NCBI GenBank assembly: GCA_004194705.1
Contig: SADC01000193.1
Coordinates: 186,001-250,000 of the forward strand
DNA from: Ditylenchus dipsaci
Lineage: Eukaryota > Nematoda > Chromadorea > Rhabditida > Anguinidae
DNA length: 64,000 nucleotides
Direction: 5' to 3'
The notes under the pieces are model-generated. The model saw only the letters and a program-made list of their open reading frames with translations. It ran no database searches and was not told where the DNA came from. The translations under genes and the position numbers were made by a program. Of the stretch, positions 1 through 10,735 are shown piece by piece; the first letter of the stretch is position 1, and each line of letters opens with the position of its first letter.

Positions 1-28
1 TAAAGTACTCCTACTATGGTTGAGCATA

Positions 29-495
29 CAGGGTGCCCGAAATTACGCACCCTTTTTATTCTTTCTGTCTCAATTTTTCTAATATGTTGTTTATTGTGAT
101 TTTATTTATGCTGTCTGCATCATAAATCTCTGTTTGTAATGCGTTTTTCGTTGAGATAATTGCTACGATCAAGAAGCAAGAGCAGCGAGAACTGATTTCC
201 GTGAAAACAGTTCGAACTGGGCCCAGAAGTAATGTGCTAAATGGCGACGTGCATCGTCAACGGATGTTCCATCAGGTTTTTTATTTTTTGGTTTAATTTA
301 TAGTTTTGTTGTTGAATTTTCTTTATTTTTACACGAATAAAGAGGAATGGGAAACCTGTATTGGTCGTTGCTAAAAAGACCCACAATTCTGGAGATATTC
401 GCGAGTAAGGGTCCCGAAAACGGAATCGACAAAGTAAGAGGCTACGTAAACAAAATTTTCATTTTAAAATGAGCGCGTAATTTCCGGAGACCCTG
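29..495. mobile_element. Tc1/mariner-type MITE, TA-flanked
   Basis: Inverted ends match: CAGGGTGCCCGAAATTACGC at the left and the reverse complement of GCGTAATTTCCGGAGACCCTG at the right. TA dinucleotides flank both sides (27-28 and 496-497), as expected for Tc1/mariner-class target duplication. The 467-bp interior has no transposase-like reading frame, so this is a non-autonomous copy. Confidence 0.75.
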
Positions 496-497
496 TA

Positions 498-1290
498 GCA
501 AGAAAAATGACCATAAATGGTGGCGACTCTTACAAAAACAAAAATTTAAGATGTAATACAAACCTATATTTTAAGATTGTAATGAAATATGACAAACGCA
601 CTATATCGAGAGTACATTTATTCGCCCGGGGACGGAATATAGCGCACTATCCCGAGAGTATCACTATAGCGAGAGCGCACTATAGCGAGAGAGGACTGCA
701 TTGGCAAAAAGATCTCATTAACGAAAGTTTGATTGGCGAAACGATAACACTCCACTCCCGACTCATATGACCGGTTTCCTGGCAATTGTAGCAACTAAGA
801 TCTTCACCTCCTCATAGCTGCCGCCGCCACCGCTTCGAGGCTGACTGCATTCGCGAGACATGTGGCCGGAACCCTGGCAATCAACACTTGACGTCACCTC
901 CATAGTTTTGGCTCAACTGAACGAGTGTAGTTTGCACCACTAATAGAAAATTTAAAGATCGCCAATTTTTAATCATTTAAATTTTTAACACTTTCAAATC
1001 CATAAGTTTTAACCTGAAAGATTCCTTCCTGCGTTCTTCGGTTACGAAAAGTAGCTCCGGAAAATTTCCGTTGCATATTTTCGGTCAATACGTTTATAAG
1101 TTTTTTCGTAGAAAGTTAAACTGCACAAATTTTATACCCGGCACTGAATGCTGTTATTTTTTTTAGCAAAAAAATGTTGGTGCATTGTAGACCTCCTATT
1201 TTGATTTTCGCAAAAAATTGTGTAAATCTGATTTTTTTGATAGAAGCAGTCAACCACACCATCCAGTCTAATTCAACCCGAGAACTCACT
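498..1290. other. Unassigned stretch
   Basis: No recognisable gene. At 599-694 a loose word (CACTATAGCGAGAG) recurs about four times, resembling the inward-repeated words of the TIR elements elsewhere in the window. The 87-residue open frame here has no family features. Confidence 0.4.
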
Positions 1291-1366
1291 TTTAGCAGTT
1301 GTCGTCAATGAATCCGGGCTGCTAGTCGCCGTAGAAGCGAGCTGCAGAGCAGGTGGATATACAAAC

Positions 1367-1886
1367 TCATTGGTACAATTTCCATCCACCATCTCCAAGA
1401 GGAATATTAGATAAAAGTAGTGTCACTACTATTAATAGATCAGAATGAATGCATTGTTGAATAGCAAAAACTATTATAATAACTCTGGTTGGGTTTGGCA
1501 GAACGCTAATAGATTTCATTAGCCCAGAAGCTGTGGGAGGGGCCAAATCAAGCTGCAATAGTAAGCCAGCTTGAACAAGGGCAATAACAATACTACGAGA
1601 TATTTGTTGCACTACAATTATTCCTTGCACAAACAGTGAGCAGATAGTCAACAATGTTTAAGCCGCTTTCTGGCACACACAACAAGCCTTTAATATATTG
1701 GCGGTGAAGCAAATTTTTTAGGTAAATTATTAGCTTTTTAACTTTTGATATGCTGCGGAATCTAAAATTTTTAGTTTTACTGAATGTGTGAAAACGGGCA
1801 GCAAATATGAAATGAAAAAAATGGGAATATAAATGACACATTTGTTTTTCACAGCTATTAAAAAATGTCAGCAAAGAAGGGAACAA
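1367..1886 (-). CDS. Unidentified coding-like patch, possibly one or two exons
   Basis: Two overlapping minus-strand open frames (1886-1593 and 1654-1367) have protein-like composition, unlike the low-complexity repeats around them. The downstream one contains ISRSIVIALVQAGLL and CIHSDLLIVV, suggestive of alpha-helical repeat structure, and ends at a stop after DGGWKLYQ. I do not recognise a family. The overlap could be one exon with a missing base, as seen in the genes at 20-60 kb, but no splice pair decides this. It may equally be transposon-derived. Confidence 0.25.
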
Positions 1887-1892
1887 AAAATC

Positions 1893-3269
1893 GACGCTGG
1901 TGTCATATACTCATCCCAAAAAAAGCTAGTGTTGTATACCCTTCCCAATAATTTTTAGGAATGTTTAAAACCAAATATTTTAAGAAAAAAGTTATGCGAA
2001 AAAAGTCAAGTTACCGTATTTCCTCTAATAGAAGCCCCCTCCTATTATAAGCTCCCCCCCCCCTCTAATATAAGACCCCCCCCTAGAGGTGATCCAAAAT
2101 ATAAAAGCCCCCCCCCCCTCTAATGGGTATCCTAAAAATATAAGCCCCTTTTTTATATAAACCCCAGAATCAATTTTTTTTTCAATAAATGGGTATTGCT
2201 AAAGGTGGTAAAAGATTCAAATAAGGTCTTTAAGTATTTGCCAAGCATATCTTTCAAAGTGGACCGTTGGAATACTTGTGAATGAGTGAATCTCACAGCA
2301 AAACTACATCGAGGCAGGTACTATTTTAGCGGTACTTTGTTCGTTAAAAAAAGTTGCTTTACGGTAATCGTCGGCAGAAAATCAGCAATAAAGGATAAGA
2401 AATGACGTTGGTTTATCTAACCTTTTTTAAAAAGTACAGGGTGAGTCAGAAATTCGAACGGGCGACGGTAAATTCGCCGACAACTCTTGAATATTAAGAA
2501 GAAGCGTCTCTTTATAGTGGTTGGTTAGAGATGGTTAGAGATAGTCAAGGTAATCCAATTTAAGAGTTGTCGGCGAATCTATGTCGGCGAATTTACTGTC
2601 GGCGAGTTTACTGTCGGCTAACTTACCTAGCGCCAATTTAAACACTTTTAATAGGCCATAACTTTTTGTCTAGGCCGAATTCCGAAATTCTGTGAACTCA
2701 GAACGACTCAATTTTTTATAGGAATTTGTTTGGTATATAATGTGAAAAACACGATTTTTGCTTGTCCCCTTCTGGTTTGGCCTTGGCCATCCGCAGACTA
2801 TCCTCAGACATGGGCTTGGCGAAATGTGCTTGGCTTTGCTGCAAAATTAAGATAATTTGCTGTGAAATTGCAATGCGCACAACGGAAGAATGCCTCCGAA
2901 AGAAACGGTGTTTATAGGAAAAAATGGTTTTGATGTTTAAACGCTGTTTTAACAATGTTATGTGGAAAATTAGAAGCGATCATAGGATTGCAAAAAAAAA
3001 TTATGACTCAAAATTTTCTCCGCGCCTTCGGCGCGGCGAGTTCAAAAACAAAAGCCTCCCTCTAATACAAGCCCCCCCCCTCTAATATAAGCCCCCCTGG
3101 AGGGCATCCGTAAAATAGAAGCCCCGGGGCTTCTATTAGAGGAAATACGGTAAGCCCTTGTTACTAATGGCCAAGCTCTGAGCCTAACCTAAGCCTAAGT
3201 GAAATTTTTTTCGAGGAGGGTATATTACACTAGCTTTTTTTGGAGAGGTATATGTATACACCAGCGCCG
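1893..3269. mobile_element. TIR element, outer layer of a concentric pair
   Basis: The left end GACGCTGGTGTCATATAC and the right end, read in reverse as CGGCGCTGGTGTATACATAT, are inverted copies, each followed inward by AAAAAAAGCTAGTGT. Almost all of the interior is the second element at 2012-3152. No transposase. Confidence 0.6.
2012..3152. mobile_element. TA-flanked CCGTATTTCC element with CCCC-rich arrays
   Basis: Ends are TACCGTATTTCCTCTAATA and its inverse, so the TA is shared at both sides. Just inside both ends the word CTAATATAAGCCCCCC is repeated several times (2025-2155, 3045-3135). The middle holds a smaller inverted pair built on GTCGGCGAATTTACT (2445-2485, 2566-2630). The right arm matches the left arm of the element at 25440-27807, so they are relatives in opposite orientation. 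No coding region seen. Confidence 0.7.
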
Positions 3270-3539
3270 AAAAAATCAGACATTGGCCTTGAAAATCAGA
3301 CCATTTTTTGTCGTAAACTAAATTTTATGTTAATTATTTACAAAATCGAACATTTCGATGCCCAGTAAACTCGCCAACGACAAAGAAAAACAACAGGAGG
3401 GATCAAGAAATTTTATTTATTCATTTATTTATACATTAGGCTTAGGTTAGGCCAGCATGTTAGCACGGACTCAAAATGTGTTTCCTCCTCTCTTCCACAA
3501 ACTACAAAAAAGTAATGAAATAATTTTAGAAAAAAATGG

Positions 3540-4070
3540 ATAATGTTTCTTTTTGGCCATAGATTCTGAATGTCCATAGAATTGTTGTTTATGGCCATAA
3601 ATTTTTAATCGCCATAGAATTGTTGTTTTCGGCCATAGAATTCTTCTTTTTGGCCATAGATTTCTTTTTTTTTCGTCCATAGTTTTTTTTTCTTTTTGCC
3701 CGTACTCGTTAAAAATCATGCTTCAGCCTTTCTTTTGAGATGTTCTCGGGTCTGAAACATGCTGAAAAAAAATGTTTTTAGGCTGCAAACGACTTTTTTA
3801 TAGAAAAAAACTTTCGGTCAAAATTATGCTTTTTTCTTGAGAAGCCAATGGTAAAAAATTTTTACCAAAAATTTTTTTCTAGAAAAAATGTCGTTTGCAT
3901 CCTGAAAACATTTTTTCAGCATGTTTAGACCCAAAAACATCTCAAAAAGTGCTTGAAACATGATTTTTAACAAGTACGGGCAAAAAGAAGAAATCTATGG
4001 CCAAAAAGAAGAATTCTATGGCCGAAAACAACAATTCTATGGCCATTCAAAATCTATGGCCAAAATAAAA
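3540..4070. mobile_element. Palindromic element with CTATGGCCAAAAAGAA arrays
   Basis: A palindrome centred near 3855. Outermost are arrays of CTATGGCCAAAAAGAAGAAT (reverse at 3545-3705, forward at 3975-4065), then mirrored AATTTTTGACCG-type sequence, then a short loop with TTTACCAAAAATTTTT. Open frames running through the arrays are a by-product of the repeat. Confidence 0.6.
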
Positions 4071-4309
4071 TATCCGGCGCTACCGGAGTATACCCCCCCC
4101 CCAAATGAAATTTTTTTTAAGTGTTTCCAAACACCCTATATCGACCTAAAATTGCCTCAGAAGCTCGAAAAATGCATTATTTTTGTGTTCTAGTCAATAA
4201 AAAGTTGAGTTTGGGACCATCCAAAAATACCTATTTTGACTATTTTTAAAGGGATTCAGGGCCGTATAGAGGTGGATATGGACTAAAAATGAGCCAATTT
4301 AGTGTAAAA

Positions 4310-4545
4310 GGAAGATGTTGAACATATTTTTGTTGACTGGGGCCTACCGCATAAAGAAACTCTGGTATGCATACTTTTTCATGCATCCAGAGTCGCTTTC
4401 GAGTGTTTTGTGTCTAAGGTATGTGGGTGTGCGCATCTCAACCCCAAGCAACCAAGCCCCTGCGCCCCCTTCGGGGCTTGGTCGGTTAGGGGGTTGGGGG
4501 GAGGTTATACTCCGGTAGGGTCAAATATTCTATGGCCAAAAACGA
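4310..4545. repeat. Copy of the GCATAAAGAAACTCTGG repeat with GC-rich centre
   Basis: It contains GGGGCCTACCGCATAAAG, a mirrored ATGCATAC/CATGCATCC pair and GCCCCTGCGCCCC. Related copies lie at 26.45, 28.9, 41.96, 48.14 and 49.74 kb. The right side here is degraded and ends in another CTATGGCCAAAAA word. Confidence 0.5.
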
Positions 4546-6412
4546 GAATTCTATAACCAAAAGAAATGAAACCCAAAAAATGTGACCAAGTCTCTTATGT
4601 TGCTTTGGTTTGACATTTTATTGACGTACTTGCCGTTGGCGAGTTTACAGAGAACCCAAATTCAGCTACCACTGTAGTTTGAGTTACCCGAGAAAAAAAT
4701 TATAATTCCCCTTATTGGTTTGTTTTTTAAGCAGAACAAGTTTTAAGTAAAACAGGAGAAGGGAAAAGGCAAAGTAAACTTCAAACCATGCTAGTTCGAA
4801 AGCTTTTTTGAAAGGCGAGGGTATATTTTAAAAAATAAAGCAAATACATAAATGAAATGTTTTGAGCTTGCAAAATAGATATTGTTCCACCAGAAATCAA
4901 ACTAGAAAAAATACTCTAATGCCACAAAACAATTATTATACCGTACAAAATAGGTCCAAGACACGATATTCAGCAATTATGGAATATCCAAGCTCAATTG
5001 TAGAGTGTATTGCGGAACATCTTCTCTCTTCCATCACTCATTCTCCACACTTGAGAACAAGAACAATTGCAAGAAGAAGACCTCTTTGCATATCTTGCCT
5101 TGTAAAAATTAAGAATAGTAAGGACATCAAGGCCAATCCGGGGGCTGTCATAATGATCCTTTTGTTGACTCATTACAAAGAACACTGGCTACTGACCACT
5201 ATGTACTGGTCACACCCCTAAACCTGAGCCTGGTCACAACTGGTCACTCGCTCAGACACAGGGCTGAACAAATTCTTGGTTTCCTTCCAGGCCAACAATG
5301 ACGCAACTTTTTCTTGTTGATTGCTTATTTGCTTTTATGGACTGCATTTGTTTACATGTTCTTCTTCTACTTTTTTCTTTTTCTCGTTGAATTTTGAGGG
5401 CTCTTGATATGTCCAGATCCTTTAAAGAAATGGAGATATGGGTAACAACGAGAATTATTATTACTACAATTATCCGGAAACGAAGAATAACTGGTTTTGT
5501 TGCTGTGTCTTTCCTGGCCTACACCCAATTCTCACTCGGATTAGCTGAATGATCAACCTTTGTGTTTGTTTGTGTTTTGGTGTAAGCAATGTGAATGACA
5601 GTAGTAATAAATAGCTCTTTATTAACAATTTATAGAATTTTCTAAGACCATTTTAAATGGTATGCAAATCACTTGTGCACTTGGTATATTTTGACTAACT
5701 CATTGGACTTGCTGGCAGTGAAGTGATTGGACTGAAAAGTGTTGATGGATTAGCAAAATTAACGTTTGGTGTAAAATTTGATCATGAGGTGTACTTTTAT
5801 ACCTGACTTCTATCAACGCAAAGTAATGAATTCAAATTTGAGTTTGGGAATTCACAAAAACATTTCATTTTTGTAGTCCTTGACAGAATTTTTCCTTTTT
5901 TAATTGAGGCAAAGCTAGGCCAGCGTATATAAAACGGGGTCAAATGGGTGCCCTAAACAGCAAAAATAATAAAAAATTGAATTCCCGCATTATAAAATAA
6001 TTAATCAACGCCTACACATTTTTGGCGCTCGTGTTGAATTAGCCCCGATCCTGATTTTTTCAGGATCAGTAAAAATATCCAAGAAGAACTGATCCTGAAA
6101 AAATCAGCTCGATGCGTAATCAAAATTGGGCTAACAAAACTTTCTCCGAGCGACATTGTCTATTTAAAAGGAACAATGTCCGGGCGCCCACATTTTTGTG
6201 GCAGTGACGATTTTTTTTGACGATAAATAAAAATACCATGTTTTTTGGCTAAGAAAGCTTTATACATTTATTGTCAGATAAACAGGGAAAAAATATGTTT
6301 TCTTGTAAAAATCATCCAAATCATGGATAAACTAGCTCATGTGGCGCGGCTGCGCCGGGCACTACGCTCGCGGTCACGCTGCTTGATGCACCATATCTCA
6401 AAACTCTCTTTA
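4546..6412. other. Mostly unassigned stretch
   Basis: No gene could be assigned. A 119-codon plus-strand frame (4862-5221) and a 63-codon minus-strand frame (5185-4994) overlap, and neither resembles a known family. A short inverted pair built on CTGATCCTGAAAAAATCAG lies at 6042-6110, and a smaller AACAATGTC hairpin at about 6155-6190. Confidence 0.35.
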
Positions 6413-6548
6413 AAGGACCATACTTGTTCATGACAATGGGAATTTGGCGAATTCAAATGCGCGCGGGACACTTTTTTTACTCCAAAAATAGTTTTTGAAT
6501 ATGTATTGTTGTTATATAATAATAAAAAACGAAACGTTATATAAGTAA

Positions 6549-6620
6549 TCTAGTTGGCTCAGTGGTATAGTAGCGTGGTTTGGTGATTATACGTCTCAGG
6601 TTCGATTCCCTCCTTCGTAT
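6549..6620 (+). repeat. tRNA-like module (A box and B box)
   Basis: TGGCTCAGTGG at 6555-6565 fits a Pol III A box and GGTTCGATTCC at 6599-6609 fits a B box, 34 bases apart, which is normal tRNA spacing. It sits inside the arm of a TIR element and lacks an obvious full acceptor stem, so I call it tRNA-derived rather than a functional tRNA. Confidence 0.5.
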
Positions 6621-6713
6621 GCCATGTTATTTTTGATCATTCATTTAAATACATGCTAAATTATTTAAAAATACTTTGGGAGTAAAAAAAGTGTCGGATA
6701 TGGATTTTTTCTG

Positions 6714-6945
6714 GTGCAAAAAAAATTCTTTTTGGTGCAAAAGATTTTATTTTGGCGCAAAAAAATTTGGTGCAAATTAGATCTTTTTTGGTGCAAATAT
6801 AATTTTTTTGGTGCAAAAGATTTTATTTTGGTGCAAATCGCCGTGGTGCAAATAGTATTCTTTTTGGTGCAAATTAAATTCTTTTTGGTGCAAATCGATT
6901 CTTTTTGGTGCAAATTAAATTCTTTTTGGTGCAAATCGTATTTTT
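6714..6945. repeat. TTTGCACC word array, left arm
   Basis: About a dozen imperfect copies of ATTCTTTTTGGTGCAAA in tandem. The mirror array is at 8676-8880 and the second-copy array at 12046-12255. The spacer between words varies by a few bases. Confidence 0.8.
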
Positions 6946-6959
6946 TCTGGATATTATTT

Positions 6960-7095
6960 TTTTGCCCGTATAATACTCGTTTTGCCAATCGCATATTTCT
7001 TTTTGCCTGTAGATTTTGAATGGCCGTAGAATATTCTTTTTTGCCCGTAGATTTCTCTTTTTAATTCCGCAGATTTTTTTTTGCCCGTAGATTTC
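6960..7095. repeat. CTACGGGCAAAAAG word array, left arm
   Basis: Repeated TTTTTGCCCGTAGATTTC words, mirrored at 8520-8660 and again at 11895-12030. This array lies directly inside the TTTGCACC array. Confidence 0.7.
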
Positions 7096-8675
7096 AAAAT
7101 TATGCTGAAATTCAAATTTGGAGAAAAAGATTCCTCAGAATCCCACCCCAGAGTGGCCAGAAGCCGCTGAAATTTGGTTCTATGGAAGTTTATTGAAGGG
7201 GAGTAAACTTATTGCGAAAATTCGATTGCCTACACCAGAATCCACTTTGATCAGCTCAATCTCTCAGAATTCGAATTTCACCATTTCGGGCTCACGGTAC
7301 CTTAATACTGGTTGATAATGGTTTTAAGGAGGGGGAGGGGGGTCCGCATCGCCTAAGTCACGGTTTTCGACTACCACCCGCTGCACCTCTTATTTTTTCC
7401 TTTTATTTACAAGTTTAGTGACAAGTGATCCACACACTCTTGGCTATCCAACAAGATGATCAGGGCAAGCTTTCACACCTACTGAATCTTTTATTCAGGC
7501 TGAAAAAGTCTAAATTTCAGATAATCGATGGTCTTCGGGGTTTTCCTTTGATTGGCCACATTAAAATTTTCTGACTTTTTTCTACAAATCACACTTTTCA
7601 TATACCAAAATGAAGCCAAGATTCTGGGCTTTGATTTGAGCTACTAAACATAAGAAAGTTAGTATGAAGTTGAAGCTAAAATAAAAAACATCCAACGATG
7701 TCCAATCCCATGCATTCCCACCAGGGCTGTCACCAAAATTTTCTTTATTGTTTTGCAACTGATGTTTTTGCAATTTCAATTCACACCATCATTAACGACC
7801 TTATACTTAAAATGTAGCCATGCTTCTTGGCGTCATTTTCAGTATATAATTGTAAATGATCATATAAATTTAAATTTACCGAAATCCTACCTCTCGAAAG
7901 TACTCTATCCTTCCTTGGTCAAACCTTCGTTAGCTACCTTGTGTTTCTGGAGTGATTTTAATTTGTTAAAGTTTTCATCTGATTCACCATGAAATTCTGA
8001 CTTTAAAAAAGTCATTAAATAAATAAAATTCGTAGAGGTTCAGGCTATATAAAACGAAGTACGCATCATTAAGGATGGTTTCTTTTCATTCTGATGGTCA
8101 TTTGCTTCAATTTGCAAATTGAGGCAGTTGCTGACAGCAAAGCAGTGCTGTAATAGATTGCGATCCATTTCTCGAAAGCTTTTGACCCTAGAAGTCAGTA
8201 AACTTAATAAAAAAAATCAATAACATGTGCACCTAGCGGGATAAAATAACTTTCGATGTAGGGCAGCGTATATGAAGTGTAACCACCCCTCGACGTCCCT
8301 TCACCCCCATTTGAGTCTCCCTCAACCCCCATTTGGATTCTGAGAGATTGAGCTGATCAAAGTGGTATTCTGGTGTAGGCAATCGAATTTTCGCAATAAG
8401 TTTACTCCCCCTTCAATAAACTTCCATAGAACCAAATTTCAGCGGCTTCTGGCCACTCTGGGGTGGGATTCTGAGGAATCCAAGTCCTTTTCTCCAAATT
8501 TGAATTTCAGCATAATTTTGAAATCTACGGGCAAAAAAAAATCTGCGGAATTAAAAAGAGAAATCTACGGGCAAAAACGAATATTCTACGGCCATTCAAA
8601 ATCTACAGGCAAAAAGAAATATGCGATTGGCAAAACGAGTATTATACGGGCAAAAAAAATAATATCCAGAAAAAA

Positions 8676-8880
8676 TACGATTTGCACCAAAAAGAATTTA
8701 ATTTGCACCAAAAAGAATACGATTTGCACCAAAAAGAATTTAATTTGCACAAAAAGATTCAATTTGCACCAAAAAAGATCTAATTTGCACCAATTTTTTT
8801 TTGCACCAAAATAAAATCTTTTGCACCAAAAAGAATTTTTTTGCACCAAAAAGAAATCTTTTTGCACCAAAAAAAATCCA
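8676..8880. repeat. TTTGCACC word array, right arm
   Basis: Tandem ATTTGCACCAAAAAGAAT words, the mirror image of 6714-6945. Confidence 0.8.
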
Positions 8881-9331
8881 TATCCAAAAGTGTCCCGCGC
8901 GCATTTGAATTCGCAAATTCCATTGTCATCAACAAGTATGGTCCTTTAACTCGAAAAAATCAAAATTTAACTCGAAAAACTTAAACTTTTAATGACCCTC
9001 TCACAATGACGAGAAATCCTCAATCGCCAATCTTCAATCCTCAACTTCGATCTTTCACAATGGAATTTGAGGATTGAAGTTAAAGATGAGGTTGAGGATG
9101 GGTGATTGAAGATTGAGGATTTACCGTCATTGTGAACGATCAAGGTTGAGAATTGAGATTTATCAATTGAGATATTGTGTACATTCTCCACATCTCTCGT
9201 TGTTTTGGGTTGTTGACGTCAATAAAAATTATTGAATCTAGTGATATTGTTTAATTTTTGTTAGTTTTCATGGCTTCCTTTGCAAAATTCACTGTTCTGT
9301 CATATCTTCAACGTTAAGTGATTTAAAGATT

Positions 9332-9860
9332 ATGCTCTCGAAGCGCAAGAAGATCGCTCTACTTCTCTACCTCCGACAGCGCCATCAAAAAAAGTCGTGC
9401 TGGATTCATCCGATGAATATCCGAAGGGCGAAAGTGGGTGCCTTTGTTACTACAATGCCAGATTCGAAGAAATACCCCGAGAAGTGCTTCAAGTATCTAC
9501 GAATGGACATATCAACCTTCTACAAGCTTCTTGTGCTTTGAAAAGCCAAGATGATTTCTTGAGTTCTCATAGTGTATATTCTACAAGAACTATTTTTTAA
9601 GCATCACTCGATGTGGCAATTGGGATCCGGTATTTTCAGAAGACCGATTAATAGTAACTTTGCGCTTTCTCGCGACTGGACGAATCTTTTTTCGCTTGCG
9701 CTCTCCTACCGACTGGGCATTCCACCAAAGCAATATCGTTTGTGAAACTTGCGAGGCAAAAACATGTTTTCTGTGAAAACTATCCATTCACGATAAAGAA
9801 GCAGAGTGGGCTGTGATTTCTCCAGAGTTCTGGCACAGGTGGCAAGTACCAATGGTTCTT
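9332..9860 (+). pseudogene. PIF/Harbinger transposase fragment, copy 1
   Basis: The N-terminal part reads KSCWIHPMNIRRAKVG, then KYPEKCFKYLRMDIS, typical of the helical region before the DDE domain of animal Harbinger transposases. A frame break near 9540 is followed by shifted pieces equivalent to 12990-13250. No catalytic residues are present in this copy, and it runs into the mosaic stretch at 9961. Confidence 0.65.
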
Positions 9861-9960
9861 CGTTGGTTTTTCAGAGACTTTTTTGCCTATTCTCCTTTTC
9901 TTTGGACTTTTGTTCAAAAACACTTTTTTGAAAATGTACTGGATTTGGCGAAAATCTGAA

Positions 9961-10735
9961 ACCTTACTTGGAATAAATACAGTTGGCGCAGTGGTAAGTA
10001 TGAATGGTTTGGTGATTATACGTCTCAGGTTCGATTCCCTCCTTCGTATGCCATGTTTTTTTGATCATTCATTTAAATACATGCTAAATTATTTAAAAAT
10101 CTTTGGGAGTAAAAAATGTCGGATATGGATTTTATATGGTGCAAAAAAAATTTTGACGGACAAAAGATTTTACAATAATTTTGCACTCATATCCTGTTCT
10201 GTACTTTTCCCATTTACTTTGGTGCAAAATTCGATTATTTTGGTAGGCTCCGATTGCAAATGTTGACCATCTCCTGCAAAAGACTCTTTTTGGTGCAAAT
10301 CGTAATCTTTTTTGGAAGCTCATTCTTTTTGGTGCAAATGGTGTTTTGTTGTTGGTATTTGGTTGATGTTTGGCCTCTTCTCCTTTCGACGCTTCCTTGC
10401 CTGTAGATTTTGAATGGCCGTAGAATATTCTTTTTTGCCCGTAGATTTCTCTTTTTAATTCCGCAGATTTTTTTATCCGTAGATTTCAAAATTATGCTGA
10501 AATTCAAATTTGGAGAAAAAGATTCCTCAGAATCCCACCCCAGAGTGGCCAGAAGACCATGGCTAAATGAAGAAAAATGAATTTTCAATAAACATGTTTT
10601 AACATTGATAACAACACGAAAATCCCACTTTGATCATTCGATCTCTCATTCATTCAGAATTTCGAATATTTCGGGATCTCGTCAAAGTACCTCAAATGGT
10701 TAATAAGGTTTTATGGCGAAAATTCATTCATCGCC
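9961..10735. other. Patchwork of two unrelated repeats (probable assembly artefact)
   Basis: Short blocks of about 10-40 bases alternate between two sources: the tRNA-like/TTTGCACC/CTACGGG arm at 6545-7345 and the mariner-type element at 13362-14112. For example TCTGTACTTTTCCCATTTAC (mariner) is followed by TTTGGTGCAAAATTCG (array). Open frames across this stretch should not be trusted. Confidence 0.7.

Larger units (their letters stand above)
6413..8948. mobile_element. Layered TIR element, copy 1
   Basis: The left end TTAAAGGACCATACTTG and its inverse at 8930-8948 enclose GCGCGCGGGACAC on both sides. Moving inward, both arms carry in the same order a TTTGCACC array, a CTACGGGCAAAAAG array and a longer unique TIR containing CCCAGAGTGGCCAGAAG (7130-7260 versus 8340-8510). 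Only the left arm carries a tRNA-like module. A second copy of the right half is at 12263-12325. Confidence 0.65.
7348..9960. repeat. Tandemly duplicated 2.6-kb segment, copy 1
   Basis: Nearly identical to 10731-13347, offset by about 3.39 kb. Most differences are one-base changes in homopolymer runs, for example the C-run near 8286 versus 11655. It carries the right half of the layered TIR element, a TTGAGGATTGAAG-rich patch (9000-9130) and Harbinger transposase remains. Confidence 0.8.

Noticed and set aside
4862..5221. A 119-codon plus-strand frame
   Set aside because: No recognisable motif, no splice context and an equally long-lived overlapping minus frame; not supported as a gene.
6665..7019. 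Opposed open frames of about 100 codons on both strands
   Set aside because: They translate the TTTGCACC array in both directions (KKNLICTKKN / LVQIKFFLVQI) and reflect repeat structure only.
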